NCBI GenBank assembly: GCA_964457365.1
Contig: CAYWFP010000042.1
Location: forward strand, 1-32,234
Length of the DNA stretch: 32,234 bases
Direction of reading: 5' to 3'
Source of the DNA: CAYWFP01 sp964457365
GTDB lineage: Bacteria; Planctomycetota; SZUA-567
The stretch's first letter is position 1. Every line of letters starts with the position of its first letter. Below the pieces are notes generated by a model. That model searched no databases, was not told where the DNA came from, and was given only the letters and a program-made list of their open reading frames with translations. Position numbers and translations under genes: made by a program. Of the stretch, positions 1 through 6,087 are shown piece after piece.

Positions 1-1513
1 GGCAGGGGATGCACTTGCCGCAGCTCTCGCGCTGGATGAAGTCCATGAAGAACTTGGCCACGTCGACCATGCACGTGTCCTCGTCCATGACCACCAGCCC
101 GCCCGACCCCATCATCGCGCCGACGGTTTTGAGCGACTCGTAGTCGACTTCGATGTCGAGATGCTTCTCGGGGATGCAGCCGCCGGAAGGACCGCCGATC
201 TGGACGGCCTTGAATTTCTTCCCTTCGGCCGGACCGCCGCCGATGTCGAAGACGATCTGGCGGACCTCGGTGCCCATGGCGACTTCTACCAATCCCGTCA
301 GCGTCACCTTTCCCGAGAGCGCGAAGACCTTGGTTCCCTTGCTCGTCTCGGTCCCGAGTGCGTTGAACCATGACGCGCCTTTGTCCAGGATCGTCGGCAC
401 GTTGGCCAGCGTCTCGACATTGTTGATCACAGTCGGCTTACCGAAGAGGCCTTTTACTGCCGGGAACGGCGGGCGTGGACGGGGCATGCCGCGCTTGCCT
501 TCGATGCTGTGCAGCAGCGCCGTCTCCTCGCCGCAGACGAAGGCCCCCGCGCCCATCTTGATGACGAATTCGAGGTTGAAACCGCTGTCGAGGATGTTCT
601 CGCCCACCAGGCCGTAGGCCCGGGCCTGGTCCAGCGCGGTGCGCAGGCGGGCGATGGCCAGCGGGTATTCCGCGCGGATGTAGATATAGGCCTTGCTCGC
701 GCCGATGGCGTAAGCGGCGATGGCCATGCCCTCGATCAGGCGGTGCGGATCGCCCTCGATCACCGCGCGGTCCATGAAGGCGCCGGGGTCGCCCTCGTCG
801 GCGTTGCAGACGAGGTACTTCTGGTCACCCGCGGCCTGCCGGGCGAACTGCCACTTGCGCCCGGTGGGAAAGCCCCCGCCGCCGCGGCCGCGCAGACCGC
901 TCTCGAGCACGATCTCGCCCACCTCCTTCGGCGTCAAGGTGCGGATGGTCTTGGCGAAGGCGCGGTAGCCGCCGCGGGCGATATACTCGTCAATGCTCGC
1001 CGGGTCCATCACGCCGCAGTTGGCGAGCACCCAGCGCGTCTGCGGGGCGAAGAAGGGATGTTCGTCCATGCACGGCACGTCGCTCCACGCCTTCACGCCG
1101 TCCTGGCGGTACTGCGCCAGCGTGTTTTCCTTCGGCGCTTCGTGTTTGAAGACGGCGTTCAGCAGGGTGGTGACGTTCTCCTCGGTCACCGAGTGGAGCA
1201 TCAACCGCGCGTATCCCGGAAGTTGCACGTCCACCAGCGGCTCCATGGCGCAGAGGCCGACGCAGCCGACCTCGACGACGTCGGCGTCGATCTGGTGCGT
1301 CTGCAGATACGCGCGCACGGCCTTCAGCGTTTTGCCCGCGCCCGCGCCGAGGCCGCAGGTGCCCGCGCCGAGGTAGATGCATGTCCTGGTCGGCGTCAGA
1401 CGGGTCAGGCGGGCCGTCTGCTCCTTGGCCTCCTCGGCGCCGGTCTCGCTCTCGCCCAGCAGATGCGCCACCCAGAGGGGCATTTCGACGGCGGTCTCAT
1501 TCGGAGTCGGCAT
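1..1513 (-). CDS. NADH-binding flavoprotein subunit, NuoF/HydB/HndC family (C-terminus beyond window)
   Basis: This subunit oxidises NADH with FMN and Fe-S clusters in complex I or in electron-bifurcating NAD-dependent hydrogenases. I read 504 codons. A thioredoxin-like ferredoxin domain (about residues 40-125) has Cys45, Cys53, Cys84 and Cys88. It is followed by the NADH/FMN core, with the glycine-rich GRGGGGFPTGRKW at 208-220, NADEGDPGAF at 237-246 and GAGAFVCGEE at 321-330. The window edge cuts the gene inside the 4Fe-4S motif SCGKCIPC (497-504). The N-terminal ferredoxin domain is typical of the hydrogenase-linked HydB/HndC/HymB group and absent from classical NuoF, so a bifurcating hydrogenase is more likely than respiratory complex I, but the decisive neighbour (HydA or NuoG) is outside. 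I chose ATG 1513, which overlaps the NuoE-like gene by 17 bases and has AAGGG seven bases upstream. ATG 1483 is an alternative without a good ribosome site. Confidence 0.93.
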   Translation of the reverse strand, partial: MPTPNETAVEMPLWVAHLLGESETGAEEAKEQTARLTRLTPTRTCIYLGAGTCGLGAGAGKTLKAVRAYLQTHQIDADVVEVGCVGLCAMEPLVDVQLPGYARLMLHSVTEENVTTLLNAVFKHEAPKENTLAQYRQDGVKAWSDVPCMDEHPFFAPQTRWVLANCGVMDPASIDEYIARGGYRAFAKTIRTLTPKEVGEIVLESGLRGRGGGGFPTGRKWQFARQAAGDQKYLVCNADEGDPGAFMDRAVIEGDPHRLIEGMAIAAYAIGASKAYIYIRAEYPLAIARLRTALDQARAYGLVGENILDSGFNLEFVIKMGAGAFVCGEETALLHSIEGKRGMPRPRPPFPAVKGLFGKPTVINNVETLANVPTILDKGASWFNALGTETSKGTKVFALSGKVTLTGLVEVAMGTEVRQIVFDIGGGPAEGKKFKAVQIGGPSGGCIPEKHLDIEVDYESLKTVGAMMGSGGLVVMDEDTCMVDVAKFFMDFIQRESCGKCIPC

Positions 1514-1991
1514 GGTCTTCGCCCTTTCTGCGATAAGCTTTGATAATCTCTCCCACGTTCTCCGGCGTCACCTTGGCGTGGAACTCGCCGCCGACGGTGA
1601 TGACCGGCGCCAGGCCGCAGGCGCCGACGCAGGCGACCACCTCCAGGCTGAACAGCCCGTCGCGTGTGGTTTCGTTCGGTTCGATCTTGAGTTCCCGTTG
1701 CAGTGCTTCGAGCAGCGCCGCGGAACCCTTGACGTGGCAGGCGGTGCCGCGGCAGACCTGGACGTGGAAACGTCCTTGCGGCTGGAAACGGAACTGGTTG
1801 TAGAATGTCGCCACGCCGTATATCTTGCTGGTCGGCAGCTTCAGGTGCTTGCCGATCAGCACGACCGACTCGCGCGACAGATATCCCTCGTGCTCTTGCA
1901 CCTCCTGCAAGAGCGGGATCAAACTGTCGCGGTTGGCGTCGGGATGGCGGGCGAGGAGCTCCTCGATGGCGGTGGTTTCGGTCGTGCTCAC
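1497..1991 (-). CDS. nuoE: NuoE/HydC-type [2Fe-2S] thioredoxin-like subunit
   Basis: A 164-residue small subunit that pairs with NuoF/HydB and carries one [2Fe-2S] cluster. The four cluster ligands are visible as Cys80-x4-Cys85 and Cys121-x3-Cys125 in the thioredoxin-like C-terminal domain. The N-terminal helical part has the family motif around KIYGVATFYNQF (57-68). The length matches the family (about 150-170). The GTG start at 1991 is preceded by GGGAGGA with about 8 bases spacing. It overlaps the rex stop codon as GTGA, and its own 3' end overlaps the NuoF-like gene, so the three genes are one transcript with coupled translation. In this context it acts as the NADH-oxidising module of a cytoplasmic NAD(H)-linked complex, probably a hydrogenase (inference). 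Confidence 0.93.
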   Translation of the reverse strand: MSTTETTAIEELLARHPDANRDSLIPLLQEVQEHEGYLSRESVVLIGKHLKLPTSKIYGVATFYNQFRFQPQGRFHVQVCRGTACHVKGSAALLEALQRELKIEPNETTRDGLFSLEVVACVGACGLAPVITVGGEFHAKVTPENVGEIIKAYRRKGEDHADSE

Positions 1992-2614
1992 GATCGCGTT
2001 TCCTCCCGTGCAAGGCGTTGGTGCGCGAAATGCGCCACCTTTTCCAGCGACATCGTGATGTCGATGTCTTTTACAAACACTTCCGGCGGCACGCGCAGCG
2101 GCGTGACCGCAAAATTGATCAGCCCGCGCACGCCCGCTTCGACCAGCCGGTCCGCCGCGTCCTGGGCCTGGGCCGAAGGCACGGTGACGATACCGACGCG
2201 AATGTCGTGCTCGGCGACGACCTGCGCGAGATCGGCGATGGCGTGGCAGCGGCAGCCGCCGATGACCCTGCCGATCTTCTCCGGATCCTTGTCGAAGCAA
2301 GCGACGATGGTAAGCTTCGGCGTCCTGCCGGCGGTGAATGACAAGATCGCGCGTCCGAGATTCCCCACGCCGATCAGGCCGACCGTCGTTCCGTCCGGCG
2401 CGTAAAGAGAATCCTCAAGATGCCTGCGCAATTCTTCCACCGCATACCCGTGCGCGGGATTGCCGGTGCAGCCGAGCATCATCAGGTCGCGCCGCACCTG
2501 GGCGGCGGTGCAGCCGATCATACGGGCGAGTTGGTGCGAGTAGATATAGCCGGACATCTCGTGCAGTTGACGCAAATAGCGGCTGAACCGCTCGATCATC
2601 TTCTCTGAAGCCAT
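1988..2614 (-). CDS. rex: Redox-sensing transcriptional repressor Rex
   Basis: Rex senses the NADH/NAD+ ratio and represses anaerobic and NADH-reoxidising genes when NAD+ is high. The 208-residue protein has an N-terminal winged helix (about 8-65), with the recognition segment CTAAQVRRDL (35-44) typical of Rex. A Rossmann domain follows, starting with IGVGNLG (81-87) and an acidic strand end FDKD (107-110). A C-terminal helix (VFVKDIDITMSLEKVAHF region) swaps between subunits in known Rex dimers. It is the first gene of the rex-nuoE-nuoF operon. Two Rex-like operators lie on its own promoter, so autoregulation and NADH-responsive control of the downstream redox complex are expected. The ribosome site before ATG 2614 is weak. 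Confidence 0.95.
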   Translation of the reverse strand: MASEKMIERFSRYLRQLHEMSGYIYSHQLARMIGCTAAQVRRDLMMLGCTGNPAHGYAVEELRRHLEDSLYAPDGTTVGLIGVGNLGRAILSFTAGRTPKLTIVACFDKDPEKIGRVIGGCRCHAIADLAQVVAEHDIRVGIVTVPSAQAQDAADRLVEAGVRGLINFAVTPLRVPPEVFVKDIDITMSLEKVAHFAHQRLAREETRS

Positions 2615-2671
2615 TGACCGTTTTCCACGCTTTATTTGTAATGCAATAAAAGCCTAGTCGTTACAAAATGA

Positions 2672-2689
2672 TTGTGAAACACATTACAT
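2672..2689 (-). promoter_or_regulatory. Rex operator 2, abutting operator 1
   Basis: The plus strand has a perfect left half-site TTGTGAA (2672-2678), four spacer bases, and a poorer right half ATTACAT. It shares one base with operator 1, giving a 17-bp centre-to-centre distance just downstream of the predicted start. It may be a weaker second Rex site. Confidence 0.45.
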
Positions 2690-2706
2690 TGTGAGCTTGT
2701 TCACGG
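2689..2706 (-). promoter_or_regulatory. Rex operator 1 (ROP), overlapping the -10/+1
   Basis: The plus strand reads TTGTGAGCTTGTTCACGG, which matches the known Rex operator pattern TTGTGAA-N4-TTCACAA at most of its half-site positions (mismatches at position 7 and the last two). It sits directly over the -10 end and the predicted start of the rex operon. Confidence 0.72.
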
Positions 2707-2733
2707 ATATAGCATAATAATTCTGTTCGTCAA
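2706..2733 (-). promoter_or_regulatory. Sigma70-type promoter of the rex-nuoE-nuoF operon
   Basis: On the minus strand a -35 TTGACG (2728-2733) is followed after 16 bases by a -10 TATATC (2706-2711) carrying the extended TGn element. Transcription should start near 2699, leaving a leader of about 85 bases before rex. The first Rex operator begins on the last -10 base, so repressor binding would block the start site. Confidence 0.7.
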
Positions 2734-2837
2734 GCTGTTTGTCCGGGTTGTAAACTTTAGAACGAGTCTCAATATGTCGTGGCGAACAGATGGGGGCGTA
2801 CGGAGGCATCAAGGTTGTGAGAGTATGCGCCAGTCGC

Positions 2838-3506
2838 TCAACTCTGCGGAATATGGTATTGGATCATGACCGCGGTCTTGTCCCGGTGTTCGCGCAGGTA
2901 GGTCTTGAAGGCGTCCTCCGTGACCTTTTCGTCGTCGAGATACCAGTGGATCTTCTCCACCTCGCCTTCGGGCGTGTAATGAATGAAGGCGCCGTGACGC
3001 TGTCCCTTGCGCCACATGCCTTCTTTCTCCAAAAAACCGTAGATATCCCAGTACCGTTCGAGTCCGTCGCGTTTGCCCTTGACCCAGTGCGATTCGTAAA
3101 ACTTCTGCGCGTTGTCCCACATGATCTCTTTGCCGTGGGTCTCCCAGGCCAATGAAGCGCCGTCGAGTGAGGTGATGATCAGATAATCCGTCCGGGATGT
3201 CTTGCTGCCTTCACGATTCCACGTTACCACGCTGCAGGCGATCATGGCGCCTTGTTTCCACGATTCGATATACAGATCGCGTCCGTCGCGCGACCAGCTG
3301 TGCCAGGTTCCGGTGTAATCGGTAGGCACTTGGGGTTCCTTGCCCGGCCAGACCTGCCAGCGGAAGAAGTAGATGTGCTTGCTCCACTGCGGGTTGCCGA
3401 ACAAGAGCAGCCAAGTGCAGCCGATCAGCATTGTCCAGGTCAGGTAACCGGCGCCGAGTATCCAGGAATGCCTACAACGCAGTGGGTTCTTTTTCTGTTC
3501 GCTCAT
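2838..3506 (-). CDS. Membrane-anchored MORN/YwqK-like repeat protein
   Basis: A 222-residue protein with a short basic N-terminus, one transmembrane helix (about 15-36, WILGAGYLTWTMLIGCTWLL), and a tryptophan- and tyrosine-rich extracytoplasmic part. The C-terminal half carries repeats of the form G-K-R-D-G-x-x-R-Y-W followed by x-G-x-W-R-K-G-Q-R-H-G-x-F-I-H-Y, the pattern of MORN-like repeats seen in YwqK-type proteins. Function is unknown; such repeats usually form small beta-hairpin scaffolds. I chose ATG 3506, with GGGAG upstream at a somewhat long spacing, because the longer in-frame extension to 3662 is unlike a protein N-terminus. It lies upstream of, and probably separate from, the rex operon, which has its own promoter. 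Confidence 0.75.
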   Translation of the reverse strand: MSEQKKNPLRCRHSWILGAGYLTWTMLIGCTWLLLFGNPQWSKHIYFFRWQVWPGKEPQVPTDYTGTWHSWSRDGRDLYIESWKQGAMIACSVVTWNREGSKTSRTDYLIITSLDGASLAWETHGKEIMWDNAQKFYESHWVKGKRDGLERYWDIYGFLEKEGMWRKGQRHGAFIHYTPEGEVEKIHWYLDDEKVTEDAFKTYLREHRDKTAVMIQYHIPQS

Positions 3507-3616
3507 TACAGCCGCCACTCCCGAAAGACATGTTGCTGAATCGGCACCATGCGCCGGGGCGCTTCGTCTTTCACTGGCCGTCTCCGCATGCGGCGAAGGG
3601 AAGATTGATATTTCAG

Positions 3617-3644
3617 AAGCTATCCCATCCCTCAGACAAGTCAA
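3617..3644 (-). promoter_or_regulatory. Possible promoter of the MORN-like gene
   Basis: On the minus strand TTGACT (3639-3644) is followed after 16 bases by TAGCTT (3617-3622). The -35 is good and the -10 is poor. The start would leave a leader of about 105 bases. Confidence 0.3.
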
Positions 3645-3680
3645 GCATGCCCCGAGATCCAAATCGAACTTTCATCGAAT

Positions 3681-3689
3681 CCGCATAAT
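3681..3689 (+). repeat. Target-site duplication, left copy
   Basis: CCGCATAAT, identical to 3840-3848 and immediately outside the left inverted end of the MITE-like element. Confidence 0.72.
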
Positions 3690-3839
3690 GGGGGTATCCC
3701 CTTAACTCCGGTGGATTTCTTGTAAGCCTCATTGGAGCAATAGGTTGAGTGGATTTTCTGCCTCTTCGCCAAATGTAATGCAACTGTCTGAGGGAAATAG
3801 GGTTACGGTGATTGCACCTGAGTCAAGGGGATACCCCAG
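3690..3839. mobile_element. MITE-like non-autonomous element (150 bp)
   Basis: The two ends are inverted copies. The left end 3691-3708 and the reverse complement of 3820-3837 agree at 17 of 18 positions, both starting GGGGTATCCCCTT. Weaker similarity runs further in (about 27 of 38 positions in all). Each end begins with a near-palindrome, GGGGTATCCCC. The element is bracketed by a perfect 9-bp direct repeat, CCGCATAAT, at 3681-3689 and 3840-3848, as left by transposition. It contains no meaningful ORF, so it would need a transposase elsewhere. The IS family is not recognised. One extra base on the left and two on the right lie between the symmetric ends and the direct repeats. Confidence 0.78.
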
Positions 3840-3848
3840 CCGCATAAT
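3840..3848 (+). repeat. Target-site duplication, right copy
   Basis: CCGCATAAT, identical to 3681-3689 and immediately outside the right inverted end. Confidence 0.72.
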
Positions 3849-3930
3849 TGATTTTGCCGTTTACGGTTGGAGCAAAAACCCGTGTAGTTTGCGGCTGATA
3901 AACGGCGCATTCGCGCCCCAGTGCTTGTCC

Positions 3931-3960
3931 TTGCCATTACCGGCATGCAGCCGTTAGAAT
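3931..3960 (+). promoter_or_regulatory. Possible promoter of the K+ uptake genes
   Basis: TTGCCA (3931-3936), an 18-base spacer and TAGAAT (3955-3960). It lies about 40 bases before the TTG start of the TrkH/KtrB gene and outside the mobile element. Confidence 0.5.
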
Positions 3961-3997
3961 ACGCGGGCTTGAACAGAATGCGGGGGAGTGCTTTTCA

Positions 3998-5392
3998 TTG
4001 ATCGATCGTCTGCGAACCTGGTGTAAAGGGCGAATGCCCGCTGCCGTGTATCCGCTCTTTACCGGCTCGCCCGAACGGCTGATGGTGGCGTGGTTTCTGG
4101 GCTTGATCCTCCTGGGGACGCCGGTGCTTATGCTCCCCGGGTTCCACAAGGCCGGACAGGTCGGTTTTCTGGAAGCTTTGTTCAGCGCCACCTCCGCCGT
4201 CTGCGTCACCGGCTTGATCGTCGTCGACACCGCAACCGATTTCACCCTTGCCGGTCAGTGCGTACTGTTGGTATTGCTGCAACTTGGCGGACTGGGAGTG
4301 ATGACCTTTGCCGCCATCGCGTTCCGCATTCTGGGGCAGCAACTTCCGCTCAGTTCGCAGGCGGCGGTCCGGGAGGCGTTTGTCCAGGACGACCTGCTCG
4401 GCGAATTCCGCCACTGGTTCTGGCAGATCGTGCGCATCGCTTTCATCATCGAAGCGCTCGGCGCTGCCGCGCTCTTCTTCGGGCAGCTCGGATCGGTCCC
4501 GCCGTTGCACGCGGCCTACTCGGCGCTCTTCCATTCGCTCTCGGCGTTCTGCAACGCGGGCTTTTCGATCTACAGCGACAGCCTGATCGGCTGGAATGAC
4601 AACGCCTGGCTGCTGCTGGTCGTGATGCTGCTGATCGTTTTGGGCGGCCTGGGCCATACCGTGCTGCTGGAGTTGTACGCGGCGCTTGTGCGCCTGGTTA
4701 AGCGTCAGCCGCTGGAACGCCCGCCCGCCTTCTCGGTTCATGCGCGGCTGGTATTCTGGGTCAGCGGAGTGCTGATCGTACTCGGCGCGCTTTTCTTCGT
4801 CTTCGCCGGCATCGATCCGCACGTCACCGGCGACCGCTTCTTCTCCGGCGCGTTCTTCCAGTCGGTCACCGCGCGTACCGCCGGCTTCAACTCCGCGCCC
4901 TTGACCATAACCCGCATACCCCTGCCGACGTTGCTGGTCCTGACCGGTTTGATGCTGATCGGTGGTTCGCCCGGCTCCTGCGCCGGCGGGGTCAAGACCA
5001 CCACCTTGGCCATCTGGCTGGCGCGGATCCGTTCAAGCTTGTGGGCCGGCGGCGAGGTGACGCTGCTGGGACGGCACATTCCCGAACCGCTGGTCCGGCG
5101 GGCGGTCGTGGTCATGAGCGTGGCTGCGGTCTGGAACGTCGCCGGCGTTATTCTACTGAGCTTGACAGAAGCCGGCGCGGCCTTCGGCGAGATCCTCTTC
5201 GAGCAGATCTCGGCCTTCGCCACTGTCGGCCTCTCCGTCGGATTGACGCCACACCTCTCGACGGCGGGGCGATTATGGATTATCCTGACCATGTTCGTCG
5301 GGCGGCTGGGGCCGCTGACGATCGCGTTGTCGCTGCGGGCGCAGCAGCGCGAGGTGGTGCGCGCGCCCCTGGGAAGGGTGAGGATCGGATGA
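3998..5392 (+). CDS. ktrB: TrkH/KtrB-family K+ transporter membrane subunit
   Basis: Pore-forming subunit of a Trk/Ktr potassium (K+/Na+ or K+/H+ coupled) uptake system in the inner membrane. The 464 residues contain the four-fold M1-P-M2 architecture. The P-loops are visible as SAVCVTGL (66-73), FHSLSAFCNAGFSI, TARTAGFNSAPL and EQISAFATVGLSVGL, each with the conserved filter glycine. The length fits the family (440-485). The TTG start is preferred because GGGGGAG lies nine bases upstream and it includes the full N-terminal helix; ATG 4034 is a shorter alternative. The stop overlaps the ATG of the RCK partner (ATGA), so the two subunits are co-translated. Confidence 0.93.
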   Translation: MIDRLRTWCKGRMPAAVYPLFTGSPERLMVAWFLGLILLGTPVLMLPGFHKAGQVGFLEALFSATSAVCVTGLIVVDTATDFTLAGQCVLLVLLQLGGLGVMTFAAIAFRILGQQLPLSSQAAVREAFVQDDLLGEFRHWFWQIVRIAFIIEALGAAALFFGQLGSVPPLHAAYSALFHSLSAFCNAGFSIYSDSLIGWNDNAWLLLVVMLLIVLGGLGHTVLLELYAALVRLVKRQPLERPPAFSVHARLVFWVSGVLIVLGALFFVFAGIDPHVTGDRFFSGAFFQSVTARTAGFNSAPLTITRIPLPTLLVLTGLMLIGGSPGSCAGGVKTTTLAIWLARIRSSLWAGGEVTLLGRHIPEPLVRRAVVVMSVAAVWNVAGVILLSLTEAGAAFGEILFEQISAFATVGLSVGLTPHLSTAGRLWIILTMFVGRLGPLTIALSLRAQQREVVRAPLGRVRIG

Positions 5393-6087
5393 GCAGAAAA
5401 CGCATCTGTGTGATCGGGCTCGGGCAGTTCGGCAGCGAACTGGCCGTCCGACTGGCCGAGGTCTTCGACGTCCTGGCCATCGACTACCGGCAGGGCATCG
5501 TCGACCGGCTGGCCGATCGCGTGCAGCGGGCCTACTGTCTCGATGCGCGGCAGGCCCACGCCCTGGGCACCGTCGTCGACGGCGAGTTCGACGAGGCGGT
5601 GGTCTGTCTCGGGGAGAGTCTGGAGGCGAGCATCCTCGCGGTCCTGTTCCTCAAGCGCATCGGCATCAAGTCCGTCCGCGCCAAGGCCAAGAATGACGAC
5701 CACGCCGAGATCCTCCGGGCCATCGGCGTCGACCAGATCATCTTCCCCGAGCGCGAGACAGCCCACCGCCTGGTGCAGCAGATCATGACGCCGAACCTGA
5801 TGGACTTCATCCCCATCAGCGACGAGTACTCGGTGATGGAACTGACCGCCCCGGAGTTCACCTGGGGGCACAGCCTCGGGGAGCTGGACCTGCGCAAGAA
5901 ATACAACCTCTTCGTCGTCGCGCTGAAAGACTCCTCCGGCGCGCAGGCGAAGTTTTTGCCGCAGGCCGGTCAGATCGTCGAGGAAGGCCATATCCTCGTC
6001 ACCCTGGCGACCCAGGAGAGCCTCAAGGCCCTCAACGACGCCGGCGGCCAGGAACTCGCCGAGGAGGAGATCGAGGAGGTGGAGTAA
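5389..6087 (+). CDS. ktrA: KtrA/TrkA-type RCK regulatory subunit of K+ uptake
   Basis: A cytoplasmic gating subunit that binds nucleotide and controls the adjacent pore. The 232 residues contain a single RCK_N Rossmann domain, with GLGQFG at 10-15 and an acidic residue at the end of strand 2 (AIDY, Asp32), then an RCK_C domain at about 140-215. One RCK unit of this length is the KtrA layout rather than the double-length E. coli TrkA. The C-terminal tail is strongly acidic (EEEIEEVE). The start ATG overlaps the transporter stop by four bases. Its stop codon directly abuts the stop of the convergent ATPase gene, with no spacer. Confidence 0.93.
   Translation: MSRKRICVIGLGQFGSELAVRLAEVFDVLAIDYRQGIVDRLADRVQRAYCLDARQAHALGTVVDGEFDEAVVCLGESLEASILAVLFLKRIGIKSVRAKAKNDDHAEILRAIGVDQIIFPERETAHRLVQQIMTPNLMDFIPISDEYSVMELTAPEFTWGHSLGELDLRKKYNLFVVALKDSSGAQAKFLPQAGQIVEEGHILVTLATQESLKALNDAGGQELAEEEIEEVE

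Larger units (their letters stand above)
3507..3997. other. Intergenic region with MITE-like element and divergent promoter candidates
   Basis: This 491-bp stretch separates the minus-strand MORN-like gene from the plus-strand potassium-uptake genes. It holds a weak minus-strand promoter candidate, the 150-bp inverted-repeat element at 3690-3839, and a plus-strand promoter candidate at 3931-3960. No convincing coding frame is present. Confidence 0.7.

Noticed and set aside
2661..2677. A third Rex-like site formed by TTACAA and TTGTGA
   Set aside because: The half-sites are in the wrong (outward) orientation for a Rex operator.
2838..3662. Longer start for the MORN-like protein at 3662
   Set aside because: The extra 52 residues precede the transmembrane anchor, look like non-coding translation and include the predicted promoter; ATG 3506 fits better.
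3745..3957. Short plus-strand open frame across the mobile element
   Set aside because: It starts inside the MITE-like element, crosses its right end and has no ribosome site or protein-like composition.
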